NCBI RefSeq assembly: GCF_964355755.1
Contig: NC_092671.1
Coordinates: 35,235,304-35,295,303 of the forward strand
DNA length: 60,000 nt
Direction: 5' to 3'
Origin: Antedon mediterranea
Taxonomy: Eukaryota; Echinodermata; Crinoidea; Comatulida; Antedonidae
In this document: piece after piece, positions 36,401-51,400 of the stretch
How positions within the stretch are numbered: position 1 is the stretch's first letter
How the letters are laid out: the number at the start of each line of letters is the position of its first letter
Notes under the pieces: generated by a model
Told to the model about the DNA's origin: nothing
The model's input: only the letters and a program-made list of their open reading frames with translations
Database searches by the model: none
Translations under genes and position numbers: made by a program

Positions 36401-39400
36401 AATTATGAATCACATGCCCATTTAAAAATGGTCAATTTTGAACATTAATGTGCTGTGTGTGTATGTGACCTCAACTCATGCAACTGAATACCCTCTAGAG
36501 ACAACGTGACTTCACAGTGGTACAAGTGACAAAATTCTTCCCCAATCTGTTGATTCGCGTCAACCAATCAAAGGGCGAGAATCCAAAATCGTTCAACCGT
36601 GACCCCTCATAGACTCTCTTTTCCCAGACGTTTTTTGGGTCCAGCAGCTGGGATCTATAAATTATAGTCGAGTTTACAAATTCGCAAAACTGTCGGCCTT
36701 AGATACTATAACTGCTGCTTGTTTTAGCTTCTGAATGAGTAGTCCTCATGGGACGTAGCTGGCTAGATCAGCGGCGTGAAAAAATAAGTATATTTATAGC
36801 AGTACAGTGTAAATGCAAAGAATGAAATCATATATTCTTCCTCTCCTGAAATACACTTTCAATACAATGTACTAATTTCCAGAGTTTCAGTGGCATAGAA
36901 TAATAACACAACTTATATAATAAATATTAAATAAAAAGAAACACAAAGAAATATAAAGTAAAATAAATAAAGTTAAATGATGATCAATTAAAAAAAAAAA
37001 AATTGAACTTTTACACTAAAAAAAGTGTTATTCAATAATCAAAATATATAGAAATCTACAAAATATTATTTTCCACACTATGCCGATTTTGTGATACCAT
37101 GCCTCATATCATCAAACTCAACCGAGAATATTTTTTTTTTTCATAATATCATTCTTTTCACTATAATACATCAGATTAGGGCAAACAATCAAACAACTGA
37201 TTTAGCTCTGTGACGCAAAACTACTCCATAGTAATTACAAATGATCAAATTAAAACCTTGGTCCCCAAGAAATTTATAAAAATGAGGACTCTTCAAACTA
37301 TTTAGGTAATTAATTTCACCGCAGACTTATAGGATCCTGATTGGCATGCAGTAAACGGAAGGAAGTTAGTTCTCCTTGAAAATAAACTAGGCCGCAAATA
37401 TCTTGTATCAAAATATTCAATCAATTAACCCAATTCCAATTGTAATGTACAACTATACCGAGTTAGATACAGGTATATTGTACATGCGGTTACTTTTATA
37501 CCTAGTCTAATAATAAAACCTCAAAAAGAAGCCACTCTGCCCTACAGTATTTGGTTTGCAAACGTTATCTCGATTTCAAGATATCATAGGCTTCTTTTTA
37601 AGATGAGCTAATTCATTTTAAGATGGGCTCTTTTTGAGATGAACTATTTGAATATCAAAGGAACAAGGTGATTTAAAGAAAGCCCAGATAAATGTATTAT
37701 ATATATTATGATCATACATTCATTTTATAGTTTTGAAAATCCCACCCAAGAGTACTAAAAAATGAAGCCCATGGGCTTCTTTTCGAGATTTTACAGTATG
37801 TTTTGATCTGTTGCATGTTGTTAATTAAAGTGCCCTAAATAAATAAGATAAATTCTGAAATAATTGTGAAATTTAGATAAATCATAAAATCAGCAATACC
37901 ATTGTGTATGTTGTCAAACAGAAAGAAATTTGATATTTAATAATCTGAGAGAATTTTTTTTTAAATTATTCAGTTCATTGTCACAGTGAATCCTTTCCTT
38001 CCTGTGTTTACTGTCATAGCTGTCTCTTCTGAAGGTCTAACTCGTTAAGGATACATAAAACGAACCGCTAAATACAATTAACACCAAGAATATAGTACAC
38101 TGTCAATGTGAACTGAAATACTGTATGAATGAACTTACTAGGAGCAACAGCAGTTAAGTACATACTCACACTTACAAACATATGTCCTGTCAGTGAGAGG
38201 TTATGGGCTCAAATCTTAAAGTGTACCAAAGTTTTTTTTATAACAAAACTGTATAAATGTTATAATAATAAGAAAGTAAAATACTGTATGGCCAATTTAC
38301 TCAGAAGATTGGAAATGGTAAAAAAAATATAGAATCTATGTTATTCCTTATGACCATTTACATACAACGTAAAGCGGACGGGCGGTTTCCGGTCAAGACA
38401 CACACAGATTCTATGTAGGACAAGCTTCTTGGTTTTCCCGCTTACCATTACCGCTAGTCTTTGAGTTGTATAATACAGATGTACTCTTCAAATTTGTTTG
38501 AATTCTATAGTGTGACCTCATTTCCCTATAGTAGAATTCAACAAAATAAATTGTTTCCATGTCTGTCTTAAAAAATAATTCCAAGCTGTACGATATTTGC
38601 ATAGTACGAATCCGTAGCTTGAATTTAATGAAGTGTATATAAGTAATCATAATGCTTCGCAAATAGATATGAACTTACAAGATAATGTGAATGCATTATT
38701 GTACAGAGACTTAATTGTATACAGTAGTTTTAACACCAAAATGCATAAGTTATAGATAATTTATCCACTATACTTGCGATATCATCCTCATATTTCTTCA
38801 TCAAGTATTATATTATTAAATTTCAACCTAGTTTACAGTATGTGATAACACCTTCATTAGTAATTTTATTTCCTTAATGTGATGGCATTATCAGTGTCGC
38901 AAGCACAGGTGTCACAAGTGGATCACACGTAAAAAAACAAATAAATTTACTTAATAAAAGATAGAAAACTAAATTAATATTAATAAATATTTATTCTTAA
39001 TTTAGGCATATTGTCCAGCCTAGCCATAAGTCACTTCAATCAAAAACAAAATCTTATTACACTTTAAGCCCTGTCTACACTATCAAACTTTATGTGACAA
39101 AAAAATGTGATGTGCCCATATATGGAAATGATGATGTCATATCACTATCATATTTAAGCATATCACTACCATATTTTGGCACATCACACTTTTTTTATCA
39201 TACTAGTTTGAAAGTGTAGACAGAGCTTAAGTCTATGAATGAGTGGTAGTTTCTTTTTATCATGAGAAAACAATTATGGCATCTGATAGGATTTGAACCC
39301 AGGACCCTGTTATCGACCACCTTAACCGCTAAACTGTACAACTATACTTGCATAGTTCAGGAATTTTATATGATGAAAAACAGAGCATCGAGCTAAGCTC

Positions 39401-42400
39401 TCATAAACAAGCGTTCGTTAAAAAGAATGCATTTTAGTAGTCGCAATATAAATGCCATAATGCAGTTGAATGTGTGCTGCAAAAAAAAACAATCATTTTG
39501 GACAATCATCGTTAAATTTACATTTTAAAACGTCCAAGAAGGAATGTTAAATTTATTAACTATTTCACATAGAAATGTCAAGCAGAGCAGCTGCAACAAA
39601 ACAGTCGTAAAAGATAAAAATATTTTTACTAGGAGAAAATACATTCCAAGTTTTAGAAACAAGTATTTTTTTTCTGTATTTATGGATTTAACTTTAAGCA
39701 ATAATCTAAAAATATTAAAGAATATTATTTTATGATTTCTGTTTCAGCGATTGTTTAGTTAACGATTAATTGAGAATTATAAGTAGAAATTTGACCCCAG
39801 GATTGGAGCCAAGTCAATTTGTTTAAGATCATCCATTACTTCAAACAAATAGCGGAAGCATAACAAATTAATTCCCTTTCATTACCCTCGGATTTGCGAA
39901 GAAAATAATAAAAGCGGATCTTGGGATTGAAGAAATTTGACAGAATGGTTGGATGACAAGAAAATTGTCTCCACCCAATAAAAAATGCTGAAAACATGGA
40001 TTTAAGATGAGATAACAGTTTATAGAAAAGATTACATAATGTAGTTAATTTTATTATGATAAATGATAATAATTTTTATGTTATGATATAATAATTCCTT
40101 TCATATTAAAAACAAAAATCTACATTTTTTAATAGTTTTAGTGATAACAATTTCATCCCCAACAAAAGGTTGTTTTACCAAAACAATATTTTCTTCTACA
40201 CTGTGCTTATATATACACATTTTTATGCTTTCATTTTTGGTTAATTGTTTCCGTTCGAATATATAAATCATGTATTTATCTACTGAATTTATGTTTTTTT
40301 AAACAAAAAAAAATTATATATATTGTAGTATATGTGGTTGATAAAATTCTTCCATAAAAATAAAATATACTGGACTAAAAAATGTATTAAGCATTTTAAT
40401 CTTACAAGGAATAAAATGTACAGCTTTCATATTGGGTTAATTACAGTAGGATCAGCCCAAATAAAAATGATGTAGGGCCAGTTAAATTTTGTTTTCTCTA
40501 ATTTAAAAAAAGAAACCAAGTTTATATAAGATGTTGTTCTTGAATTTATAAATGTCAACGATCAAATTATGCTTGTATTTTATTTATCTTGGAAAAAAAC
40601 AATATGAAAATTGCTAAAGATATATCAGATGAACAAATCTGAGATACAGTATTTAAGAAGAAAGAAGATACAGAAATCTAGTACATTTAGATAATAGTCA
40701 AAGTCAAATTGCCAACATTATCCGTAGCTTAAACTACAGCTTAGATGTTAATGTGCGCTTTAGCTGTATTGAGTATTGCTGAATATCATGACACAATTTC
40801 TTAGCATGAAAGATATAGGTTGAAAGACAATCTATTGTTCCATCATCTCATCTTGTTTTACAATTACAAAATACAATCACAAATACAATCGTTTTAGTGA
40901 ATACTATGAAATTACGACTTTAAAGCAGGATTGTGTCCTGTTTTAGGAGAATAGGCCTACTTCTCATTGTAAACGTAGAAACATAAGTTAATATAAATAT
41001 TGATATTGGGTTTATGTTTACATTGTTGTAAAAGAAGAAAGAGAGTTCAACAAAATAATACATTAAGTCACTAGATTAGAAACTAGGATATATAATATTT
41101 AAAAAAAAAGTAAAAATATGATTTTATTAAGTTAATATTATAAAAGTGTAAAACCATATTTTTTAAAAAGTTGCATTTTTTCTGCTGCTGTATATACTGT
41201 ATGTTTGATAAATCCTGGTATTATAATATCATAATTTTTGTTATGTGATCCGACATGAATTTTCGAAAAGACTAAATAAATCTGAATCATATTATTAAGC
41301 TCTGTCTACACTATCAAAGTTTATGTGACAAAAAAATGTGATGTGTCCATATATGGACTCATATCACTACCATATTTGGGCATATCACTACCATATTTTG
41401 GCATATCAATACCATATTTTGGTATATCACATTTTTTTTGTCAAACTAGTCTGACAGCGTAGACAGTGCTTTAAATACAGATATTCTTATTCATAAAAAG
41501 ATTATTTTTAGTAACAAGTACAGGTTTTGTACAGTGCACTAGTTCACATTTTTTTATATAAAAAGAAATTATGAATCAATCTATATTCTCAGGGTAACCG
41601 TACTGAAATATTACCATTAGCTGAATCGTTGATTAAAGTCATCCTTGCAGAATGTAATAGGCTTCTCAATGCTGTAGGCGTTATGTATTATATGAAAGAT
41701 TTCTCGGAATTTAAATTTATTGGTTTGTCAAGTCTGCAATTTTAACTGTATAATATTGCTTCCTAATTAGTAGTACGATACTTTATGAATATTATGCTCC
41801 GTCTACATTATCAAACTAGATTGACAAAAAAAGTGTGATGTCCCCAAATATGGTAGTGATATGCTTAAATAGAATAGTGATATGACATCATCATGTCAAT
41901 GGCCAAATCACATTTTTTTGTCACATAAAGTTTGATATATAGATAGAGCTTCAGGCCTTGTCAAACCAGGGAGTTGTAACAACTCCCTGGTCAAACTAGT
42001 TATGACAAAAAAATGTGACCAAATATGGTAGTGATGCCCAAATAGGATAGTGATATGAAACCATCATGTCCATATATGGGCACATCACATTTTTTTGTCA
42101 CATAATGTTTGATAGTGTACACAGAGCTTTGCTGTACTAAGATAAAAGATGAAGAAAGCTTGGAATTTATATCAGTACTTTCTTTCAGTTGAGTACTAGT
42201 TATTTTCCAGAAATTCAAATTGCAGAATCCCTACAGTATGAAAAGATTCCTACAAGACCCAAAACATGTCCACTTAATAGGGGTGTCCTATCAATTAGTT
42301 GTGCTGTAGTGATATATTTCTCCTGTTGATTTCAGGAGTTTCCCCTCACCAGCTGGGATGTTCTTAATGATAAAATTATGAGAAAACGAGCAGAGACGAC

Positions 42401-45400
42401 ATGAATACGGGATGATCAAGGATAGATTGGTCAAATTGATGTGCAAGATAGGAGAAAATGGAGAAGATGATACATAGAATGAAAAAATGACAGTTGGTTA
42501 AACCTTTGAAGAGATATAGCACTTAATGCTGTGGGGTTAAATACCAGTGAAGTCGAATTGAGTGCTCCTCCACTAGCTGAACTGGCTGGCTGAAAATATT
42601 TGATAAACTATTTCTGTGTACTGTCTTATTAATGTTTGCATATCATAATGTGCTGACAATGTAAAGGGAATTCGTGGCCTGGCTATATAGTATAATTTGG
42701 ACTTGTAGCTGTTTTTGTTTTATCTTGGCATCTAACATCCAAATTTCACCAATGAATGGAAGATGGACAACACTGTACATGCAAGGCAAGTCTTGTAAAA
42801 CTGTAGGTTTTCAGTAGTGACACTTCTTGGCCATGAGATAAATCCTGGTACTGATAGGTCAGTTCATGATGTTATCGAAGAAATTGTCACGTACAACAAC
42901 AGTGAATTAGTTCTCTAATGACATGATTGGCAACAAGCCAAAGAAATCTGTAAAAATCTAACGATTTCGTTTCGGAACAGTATACGAAGGGACGAATTTT
43001 AAATTGACCAACAGCAGCCCCAATAATGAATGGAACAGCATATTCTGGGTTTACAATACAATATGCAATCTTTTATTAAAAGTCTGTCTACACTATCTTT
43101 ATGTGACAAAAATGTGATATGGAAATGATGATGTCATATTACTACCATATTTGGGCATATCACTAGCATATTTGGGCACATCACACTTTCATCATAAACT
43201 AGTTTGATAGTGTAGACAGAGCTTAAGTCTACTGTCCCAAGCAAAATGTGAAAGCTTGATATTGTAGTGTCAGAACTGTAAACTTTCCGTTTACCTATTT
43301 GGGCAATACAAAGCAGAAAATTGGTCTAAATCCATTTTGATTTTTAGCAAATTTAATGAATTATATACTTTTTAAAAATAATATATTCAATAAAATGTTC
43401 ATAAATCATAGAATGACGATGGGAATAAACCAATTACTCTAGATACTAGAATGCCCAAAGAAAACATTGCCAGAAATATATCAATTCAAAATCTCCATGA
43501 TTTTTATGAGTTTGAAATGTTCGGAAAAGATGCTCTAGCCGATAGTCATCTAAGTGAAATACAGGAAACCAGATCTATTAAAGTCAAAATTAACTAAATA
43601 GCAGACAAGCGTAAAGAATGATTTACTTAAGTAACTATATTAGAAATATTTATTAAACTTAGGTTAGATGTTTTCATGAGTACTAGAAAAACTCCTTCTG
43701 GACACCTCTATTTAGGGACGACTTCCCATGGAAATGATCAATATATAACATTAGCCAACCCATAATCTGTACAGTATTAAGGGACACTTTGTGTGGAAAT
43801 GATCAATATATAACATTAGCCAACCCATAATCTGTACAGTATTAAAGGGACACTTTGTGTGGAAATGATCAATATATAACATTAGCCAACCCATAATCTG
43901 TACAGTATTAAAAAGGGACACTTTGTGTGGAAATGATCAATATATGACATTAGCCAACCCATAATCTGTACAGTATTAAATGGACACTTCCCATGGAAAT
44001 GATCAATATATAACATTAGCCAACCAATAATCTGTACAGTATTAAAGGGACACTTTGTGTGGAAATGATCAATATATAACATTAGCCAACCCATAATCTG
44101 TACAGTATTAAATGGACACTTTGTGTGGAAATGATCAATATATAACATTAGCCAACCCATAATCTGTACAGTATTAAATGGACACTTCCCATGGAAATGA
44201 TCAATATATAACATTAGCCAACCCATAATCTGTACAGTATTAAATGGACACTTTGTGTGGAAATGATCAATATATAACATTAGCCAACCCATAATCTGTA
44301 CAGTATTAAGGGACACTTCCCATGGAAATGATCAATATATAACATTAGCCAAACCATAATCTGTAAAGTATTAAAAAGGGACACTTTGTGTGGAAATGAT
44401 CAATATATAACATTAGCCAACCCATAATCTGTACAGTATTAAATGGACACTTTGTGTGGAAATGATCAATATATAACATTAGCCAACCCATAATCTGTAC
44501 AGTATTAAAGGGACACTTCCCATGGAAATGATCAATATATAACATTAGCCAACCAATAATCTGTACAGTATTAAAGGGACACTTTGTGTGGAAATGATCA
44601 ATATATAACATTAGCCAACCCATAATAGCTGTACAGTATTAAAGGGACACTTCCCATGGAAAAGATCAATATATAACATTAGCCAACCCATAATCTGTAC
44701 AGTATTAAAGGGACACTTTGTGTGGAAATGATCAATATATAACATTAGCCAACCCATAATCTGTACAGTATTAAGGGACACTTTGTGTGGAAATGATCAA
44801 TATATAACATTAGCCAACCCATAATCTGTACAGTATTAAGGGACACTTCCCATGGAAATGATCAATATATAACATTAGCCAACCCATAATCTGTACAGTA
44901 TTAAGGGACACTTCCCATGGAAATGATCAATATATAACATTAGCCAACCCATAATCTGTACAGTATTAAAGGGACACTTTGTGTGGAAATGATCAATATA
45001 TAACATTAGCCAACCCATAATCTGTACAGTATTAAAGGGACACTTTGTGTGGAAATGATCAATATATAACATTAGCCAACCCATAATCTGTACAGTATTA
45101 AGGGACACTTTGTGTGGAAATGATCAATATATAACATTAGCCAACCCATAATCTGTACAGTATTAAGGGAGACTTTGTGTGGAAATGATCAATATATAAC
45201 ATTAGCCAACCCATAATCTGTACAGTATTAAAGGGACACTTCCCATGGAAATGATCAATATATAACATTAGCCAACCCATAATCTGTACAGTATTAAAGG
45301 GACACTTTGTGTGGAAATGATCAATATATAACATTAGCCAACCCATAATCTGTACAGTATTAAGGGACACTTTGTGTGGAAATGATCAATATATAACATT

Positions 45401-48400
45401 AGCCAACCCATAATCTGTACAGTATTAAGGGACACTTCCCATGGAAATGATCAATATATAACATTAGCCAACCCATAATCTGTACAGTATTAAGGGACAC
45501 TTCCCATGGAAATGATCAATATATAACATTAGCCAACCCATAATCTGTACAGTATTAAAGGGACACTTTGTGTGGAAATGATCAATATATAACATTAGCC
45601 AACCCATAATCTGTACAGTATTAAAGGGACACTTTGTGTGGAAATGATCAATATATAACATTAGCCAACCCATAATCTGTACAGTATTAAGGGACACTTT
45701 GTGTGGAAATGATCAATATATAACATTAGCCAACCCATAATCTGTACAGTATTAAGGGAGACTTTGTGTGGAAATGATCAATATATAACATTAGCCAACC
45801 CATAATCTGTACAGTATTAAGGGACACTTTGTGTGGAAATGATCAATATATAACATTAGCCAACCCATAATCTGTACAGTATTAAGGGACACTTTGTGTG
45901 GAAATGATCAATATATAACATTAGCCAACCCATAATCTGTACAGTATTAAGGGACACTTTGTGTGGAAATGATCAATATATAACATTAGCCAACCCATAA
46001 TCTGTACAGTATTAAGGGACACTTTGTGTGGAAATGATCAATATATAACATTAGCCAACCCATAATCTGTACAGTATTAAGGGAGACTTTGTGTGGTCCT
46101 GAAGGTGTCCCTAAATAGGGGTTCTAATGTATTATACTGGGCACTACTGAAACAATAGAGAGGTTTCGCAACCTTACGAATACGATAACGAAAACAGATA
46201 AGTCACGCATTTGTGAAACTTTTGAGCTGATCCCCATTTCATATTCGTAAAGCGTATTCGTGTTGACGAATATCACCAGTCATATTCGTAACTACAAAGC
46301 GAGTATAGTTTTTGATCTATTTTGCACATTTTGCATTTGAATCAGGAATGATTCATGATTATAATATAATTATATACTTTTATTGAAAGTAATTTATAAA
46401 TAATTTACTATTTGTCAGGTTAATTTTGATAAATAGCAGTTTTTAAAGTTCTCACTCGCTTTGATGTTACGCTAGGCCTAGGCAGCCAAGCACCAAGCAA
46501 CACGTACCTGCGCTTCACTCAAATTTACCACGGTCATATTTTGGACGGCGCCCTCAACATTTTGTTGCCATGCGAAACCGATTTTTACAGACTTACGAAA
46601 AACGAATATGTGTGCGTGACGTATCCGTTTTCGTTATCGTATTCGTAAGATTGCGAAACCTCCCTAATAGTGGCTTTTATACTGTGATCCAAATACTGAA
46701 ATGTTAAAGATATAATTTATTATATTAAAATGTGTTGTTGAATATGTCATCATGTCACATAATAGTTATTCACTTTGACCAAAAACTGGATATAAAAAAT
46801 TATTTACCTGAAAAAAAAGTTATGTAAAGCAAAAGGTACTTAAGTTGCCATTTAGACAATGAGTTTTTGGTTAAAATTAACAGTTTATTTTATCTTTTTG
46901 TAAGTGAAATCATTACATTTCTTTCCTACACAAATAATACTTTATTAAAATTGCAAAATAGCCTATATAAAGTATGATTTTATTAATCTTCATTTTTCAT
47001 GTTTTTGGGGACAATATATCTTTAAGTATAAAGGCTAGCCAGAGTACTATAGAGAAAATTATGCACTATTTCAAATACTGTAGTAGGGCCAAAATAAAAA
47101 CACAGTTTATTTCCTATATTAGTTTCTGAGACGATACAGAATATTCTCAATTCCTTCCAAGCTCATTATCTTCTAGCGTTACAAAATTGGTAACCGAATC
47201 TACATGTAAATCAGTCAGAACATTACAGTGTGAATTCTGTAAATTCTTAACTACAGCAATTAGAATTTAAATGATTGATTTTTCAGCTATTTACTTACAT
47301 ACTCAAGATTTTTAAGTGATGGTGCAATTAGTTTCGTAAGTGCATCAATTAAACACTTGCTGAAACGAAAAGTACAACAAATAACACTATAGGCCTATAT
47401 TTAATCAAATAAAATAAATTTGAATTCACTTTAAACTGGTAATTTGCGGTAACCTATGATTTCAATCAATTATTTCTATTATAATCCATATCAATTGGTG
47501 GGAGAATTAAATGAAGGAGATATGACTTTCTCTCTTCTAAACATACTTTTGAGATTTTCATTTTATACATCCGACAATTAATCACCATTTATGTTTCTGG
47601 ACGGACTCATAGATCATCTGATGAATTTTTACTCTCTGTTCCACACATAGCTACTAACATTTTTGGTCATAGATTGTTTTCTTTTGCAGCACCCACACTC
47701 TGGAATTCACTCCCGCTCAAATTAAACACTGCTCTTCTCTTGCCTTATTTAAAAAATTCCTCAAAACTTTTTTTTTCAACCACTAACATGCATAGCGCCA
47801 TTGATTTTGATATAATAATAATAATAATATTAAACAATGAAGATATAGCCCTAAAACATTTAATATTTTTAGCAAAATTATGTATACTAGATGGTACGCT
47901 CGCTTCGCTCGCGTACCATCTAGGTCGTGCCCACAGATGGTTCTCGAATACACAGTAATTTCAGCGTAACAAAACTGGCGATTTCAAATGTACGTACCGC
48001 AGGACTATAGGCGGGACTATAGGCCTATACATTGTCGTTTACAGAAACGAATAAATAGACACGATGATTTATGTAGTCAACTAAAATTAGCACCCTGGGA
48101 ATTACTTCCGAAGGAGAAACTTATCACAAAATGAGTCCAAGTTTTTGATTTGGACTCATTTAAAGAAACCCAATTTGTGTTTTGTATAGTAACATTAGGG
48201 TTGAGGGATGGGAAAGCGGATAGGTACAAAGAGTAACAATTTTTAAATATATTCTTTATCCACTCAGTAACGAAATATTTTTTTCATGTTTTATAGGCCT
48301 ATAAATAATATACCTCTAAATACAGTAAAACATTTGCGATTTAATACTTTTTTTATTTTATTTATTTATTTATTTCTTTTAAATATTCATTGTACACTAA

Positions 48401-51400
48401 TTTTCCCCGTGTATGGCAAGAGATTCCTAATTATATTAGAGAACATTCTTTATTTAGTTTAGTTAAAACTGTCACTGTCATAATCGATTGAAATATTAAA
48501 GTACCATGTCACGATACACCACTACGATGTTTATATTTGGTAATTATTAATTAATACAAACGTTGAGAAAGAACAGTCAGTATAAAGTTTATTTGTATAT
48601 AATAATGTGTTTATATATCTAACAGTAGAGCCTATCCACAATCTCGCAAGTTTATTCTCAAAGGGCCCATATATTTACCTACCGTATGTGTTAAACCAAG
48701 GGCTCATAAATTTACCTACAGTACTTGTGTTAAACCAAGCTCTGGCAGACTGAGAGATTGGGATGTTCCATTCATCGCAAATCAATAGATTTGTATAATC
48801 GTATATTAAATCTATCAAAATAGTATTTTTTAAAGAAAATCGGCCTGTCTTCAACATTATGATGGTGTACTCTAGCTGTTCAACCGGTTTTCAGCTATTA
48901 AAAACAATTATCGTAGGAGGAGATAGGAAAATGCGAAGCCTCCTCGCATTTTTGTGGCGGGTATTTTTCAAGATGGACATCCATTATACAGTGTATACCA
49001 CGGTCGGAAAACACCCCTATTTGGGGCAAATCTTGGAACCTAAATTCGTTTTAACCGTCAATAACTTATTATCTAACTTAATTTAATTAGTAAACAGGGT
49101 TACATCAGGTGGTTAAAATCAGTACCGAATGTACGAACCAACTTTATATACCATCGAGTAAAAATTATAGAAGTAAGGCGCGATTTACCGAATTTTGCCC
49201 TTACGTAAATTTATATATAGATTTATGTCATTTATATTAAAACAAAAACAGCAACAGCAAAAAAACACCCCTAAAATGTATATACGTCATATATATATTT
49301 TTCGGACTGATTTAATTAATTTTTTCCAGGATAATAATGTTCTCTACAGTATATTATTCTGATGAACTAAAGTATAGCCTCCAATATTATTTTCTTGTTT
49401 TGCTTCCAAATTTCTTTAATTCATATACTGTACTGTACCTTGACATTTCTATGTAAATGCTCTTTTTTGTCTGGATATCTTTGAATTACGTCAACTTTAC
49501 TTTTGTACAAAATGTTAATATGTTGATCCGTCTCATAAAAAATATTGAAAAGCATTTAGTAATCTTTGATTCATTCATTTCATATCGCGAAATATCTTTC
49601 TGGATTCATTTGAGGAAGATAAATGACTCATGAGATTTAATGTCTTTTATCGTTAGAGGAAAAGTAAATTATGAAAAATGAATTTCAAAGAAAACATGAA
49701 AGCATTTTATAAATTGATCGCTATTTTGTTATCTCCATATAAAGCTCATTATGTTGCTGTTAAAAAAGGAAAATTTACATGTTAAAAATTTGCATCATAC
49801 ATCCAGCCTAGAAGCACTTTAAACAAAATTTATCAAAATGTTTACAAAAAGCAACGCATACGCTTCGTTAAAATGTGAGAAGACAATGCAAGCATGGCGT
49901 ACGTGACACAAATCAACCAATCAAATGGCAAGGATACAGTATGTGTGTGTTATCATACTGTCGACTAAAAGAATCATAAATATTTTTAGCTTTACAATGC
50001 TACCAAGAACGTTTTTCAATTCACAATATACAGTGGCAGATCCAGGGGAGGGGGGGGGCGTCTGCACGCCGCCCCCCCCCCCCTATAAATCTGGAGACAA
50101 AAAAATTATCCTACTATAAGGGAAAAAAAGTGAAAAAAGAGAAAAAAAGTGAAAAAAGGGAAAAAAAGAGTAAAGTACTCTTACTTTTGATTAAAACACA
50201 CTTTTTATTAGAGGTTACCATTGTCTGTAAATTTCTAACATTTTGGTGCCTGGATGTAACATGATATTGGCGGGCACCAACGATTCATACAAAGGACACC
50301 GCCATACAACCGCGTAGGCACCTATTGTTTAGATCGCTGGCAGTCAGCAAGCATAAATAAAAGTGTATATACGTCAAAAATGTAACGCCGTGGTTACCTA
50401 CACATCATCATCATAGAGGATAACAATCGATTTTTTTTTCCTAGGCCACCAACCCAACTATATCAATACCTATTTGCTTCTCGGCAACAAACTGTTATAT
50501 CGTCCTGTAATTAGTGTGTTTATTGGAGGGAAAAAGTATGATCGTTTTGTTCATTGGTAGCATGCTACATATGAGACTATCTTTTCCTGAAAATTAGAGT
50601 TTTATCATGAATTTTATGTGCAAGAGTACCATTTCTGCCGGCCATCTGGGGCTTTATTTAACAAACTTCGCTTCGCCATAGGTCCTGTCGAAATAGGCCT
50701 ATAGGGAAAATGTTACCCTTTAATAGGCTAGTACCTCAGTTTTCATATTTAAAATATCAATTTTTTAATACATTTATTTAACGTGAGAGTGCCATTTCCG
50801 ACCATCTAAAGGTGTTACATTTTCAAAATCGCCTCAGCTCAGCCCCAATTCTGAGTTGGTGCAGACTCTCTATAGTTGCATGCCCCCTTTCACAAAATCC
50901 TCAATCCGCCCCTCATATACAAATGTTAACAGTAAAATAAAAATAAACCGCATACTATTTGAACGACGCTCGATACGATTATGCGATTATGTACTACAGA
51001 ATATGAAGAATGAGCACCGATTCATAATCTGATATTAAACTGTTCTAAATATGAATTTTGTATTGAAACTGTACATGAGAAGGAATTACGATATTATATA
51101 CTACAAGACTTAACAACTACTTTAGGTAAATCTCTACTTTCACAAACGGTCCAATATAACCAGAAATATCAACTTTTTTTTTCTATTATTCCACGCAATA
51201 ATCTTTGATTTTGAAAGGTAATGTATAAAAGTAATACTTAATGTATATTCATGTATAGATTTACAATGAACAATCTCAAAAACCATAAGAAAATAAATCA
51301 GTATTTACTTCTATAATTTACCACTGTCGGCAATATGTCTTGTACTGTCTTCGAAGTTTGTCTTTACGACGACTTAAAAATTAAGCTTTTTAAAATGTCA

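Noticed and set aside
39278-39352. tRNA gene on the minus strand
   Set aside because: A- and B-box words are present but acceptor and anticodon stems do not pair convincingly; read as a SINE head. Same for 25689..25766 and 59440..59512.
43882-45697. Repeated minus-strand open frames such as NTVQIMGWLMLYIDHFH
   Set aside because: They are translations of the 65-bp satellite; periods of 65-66 bp occasionally keep frame. No start context, splice sites or unique ends support a protein.
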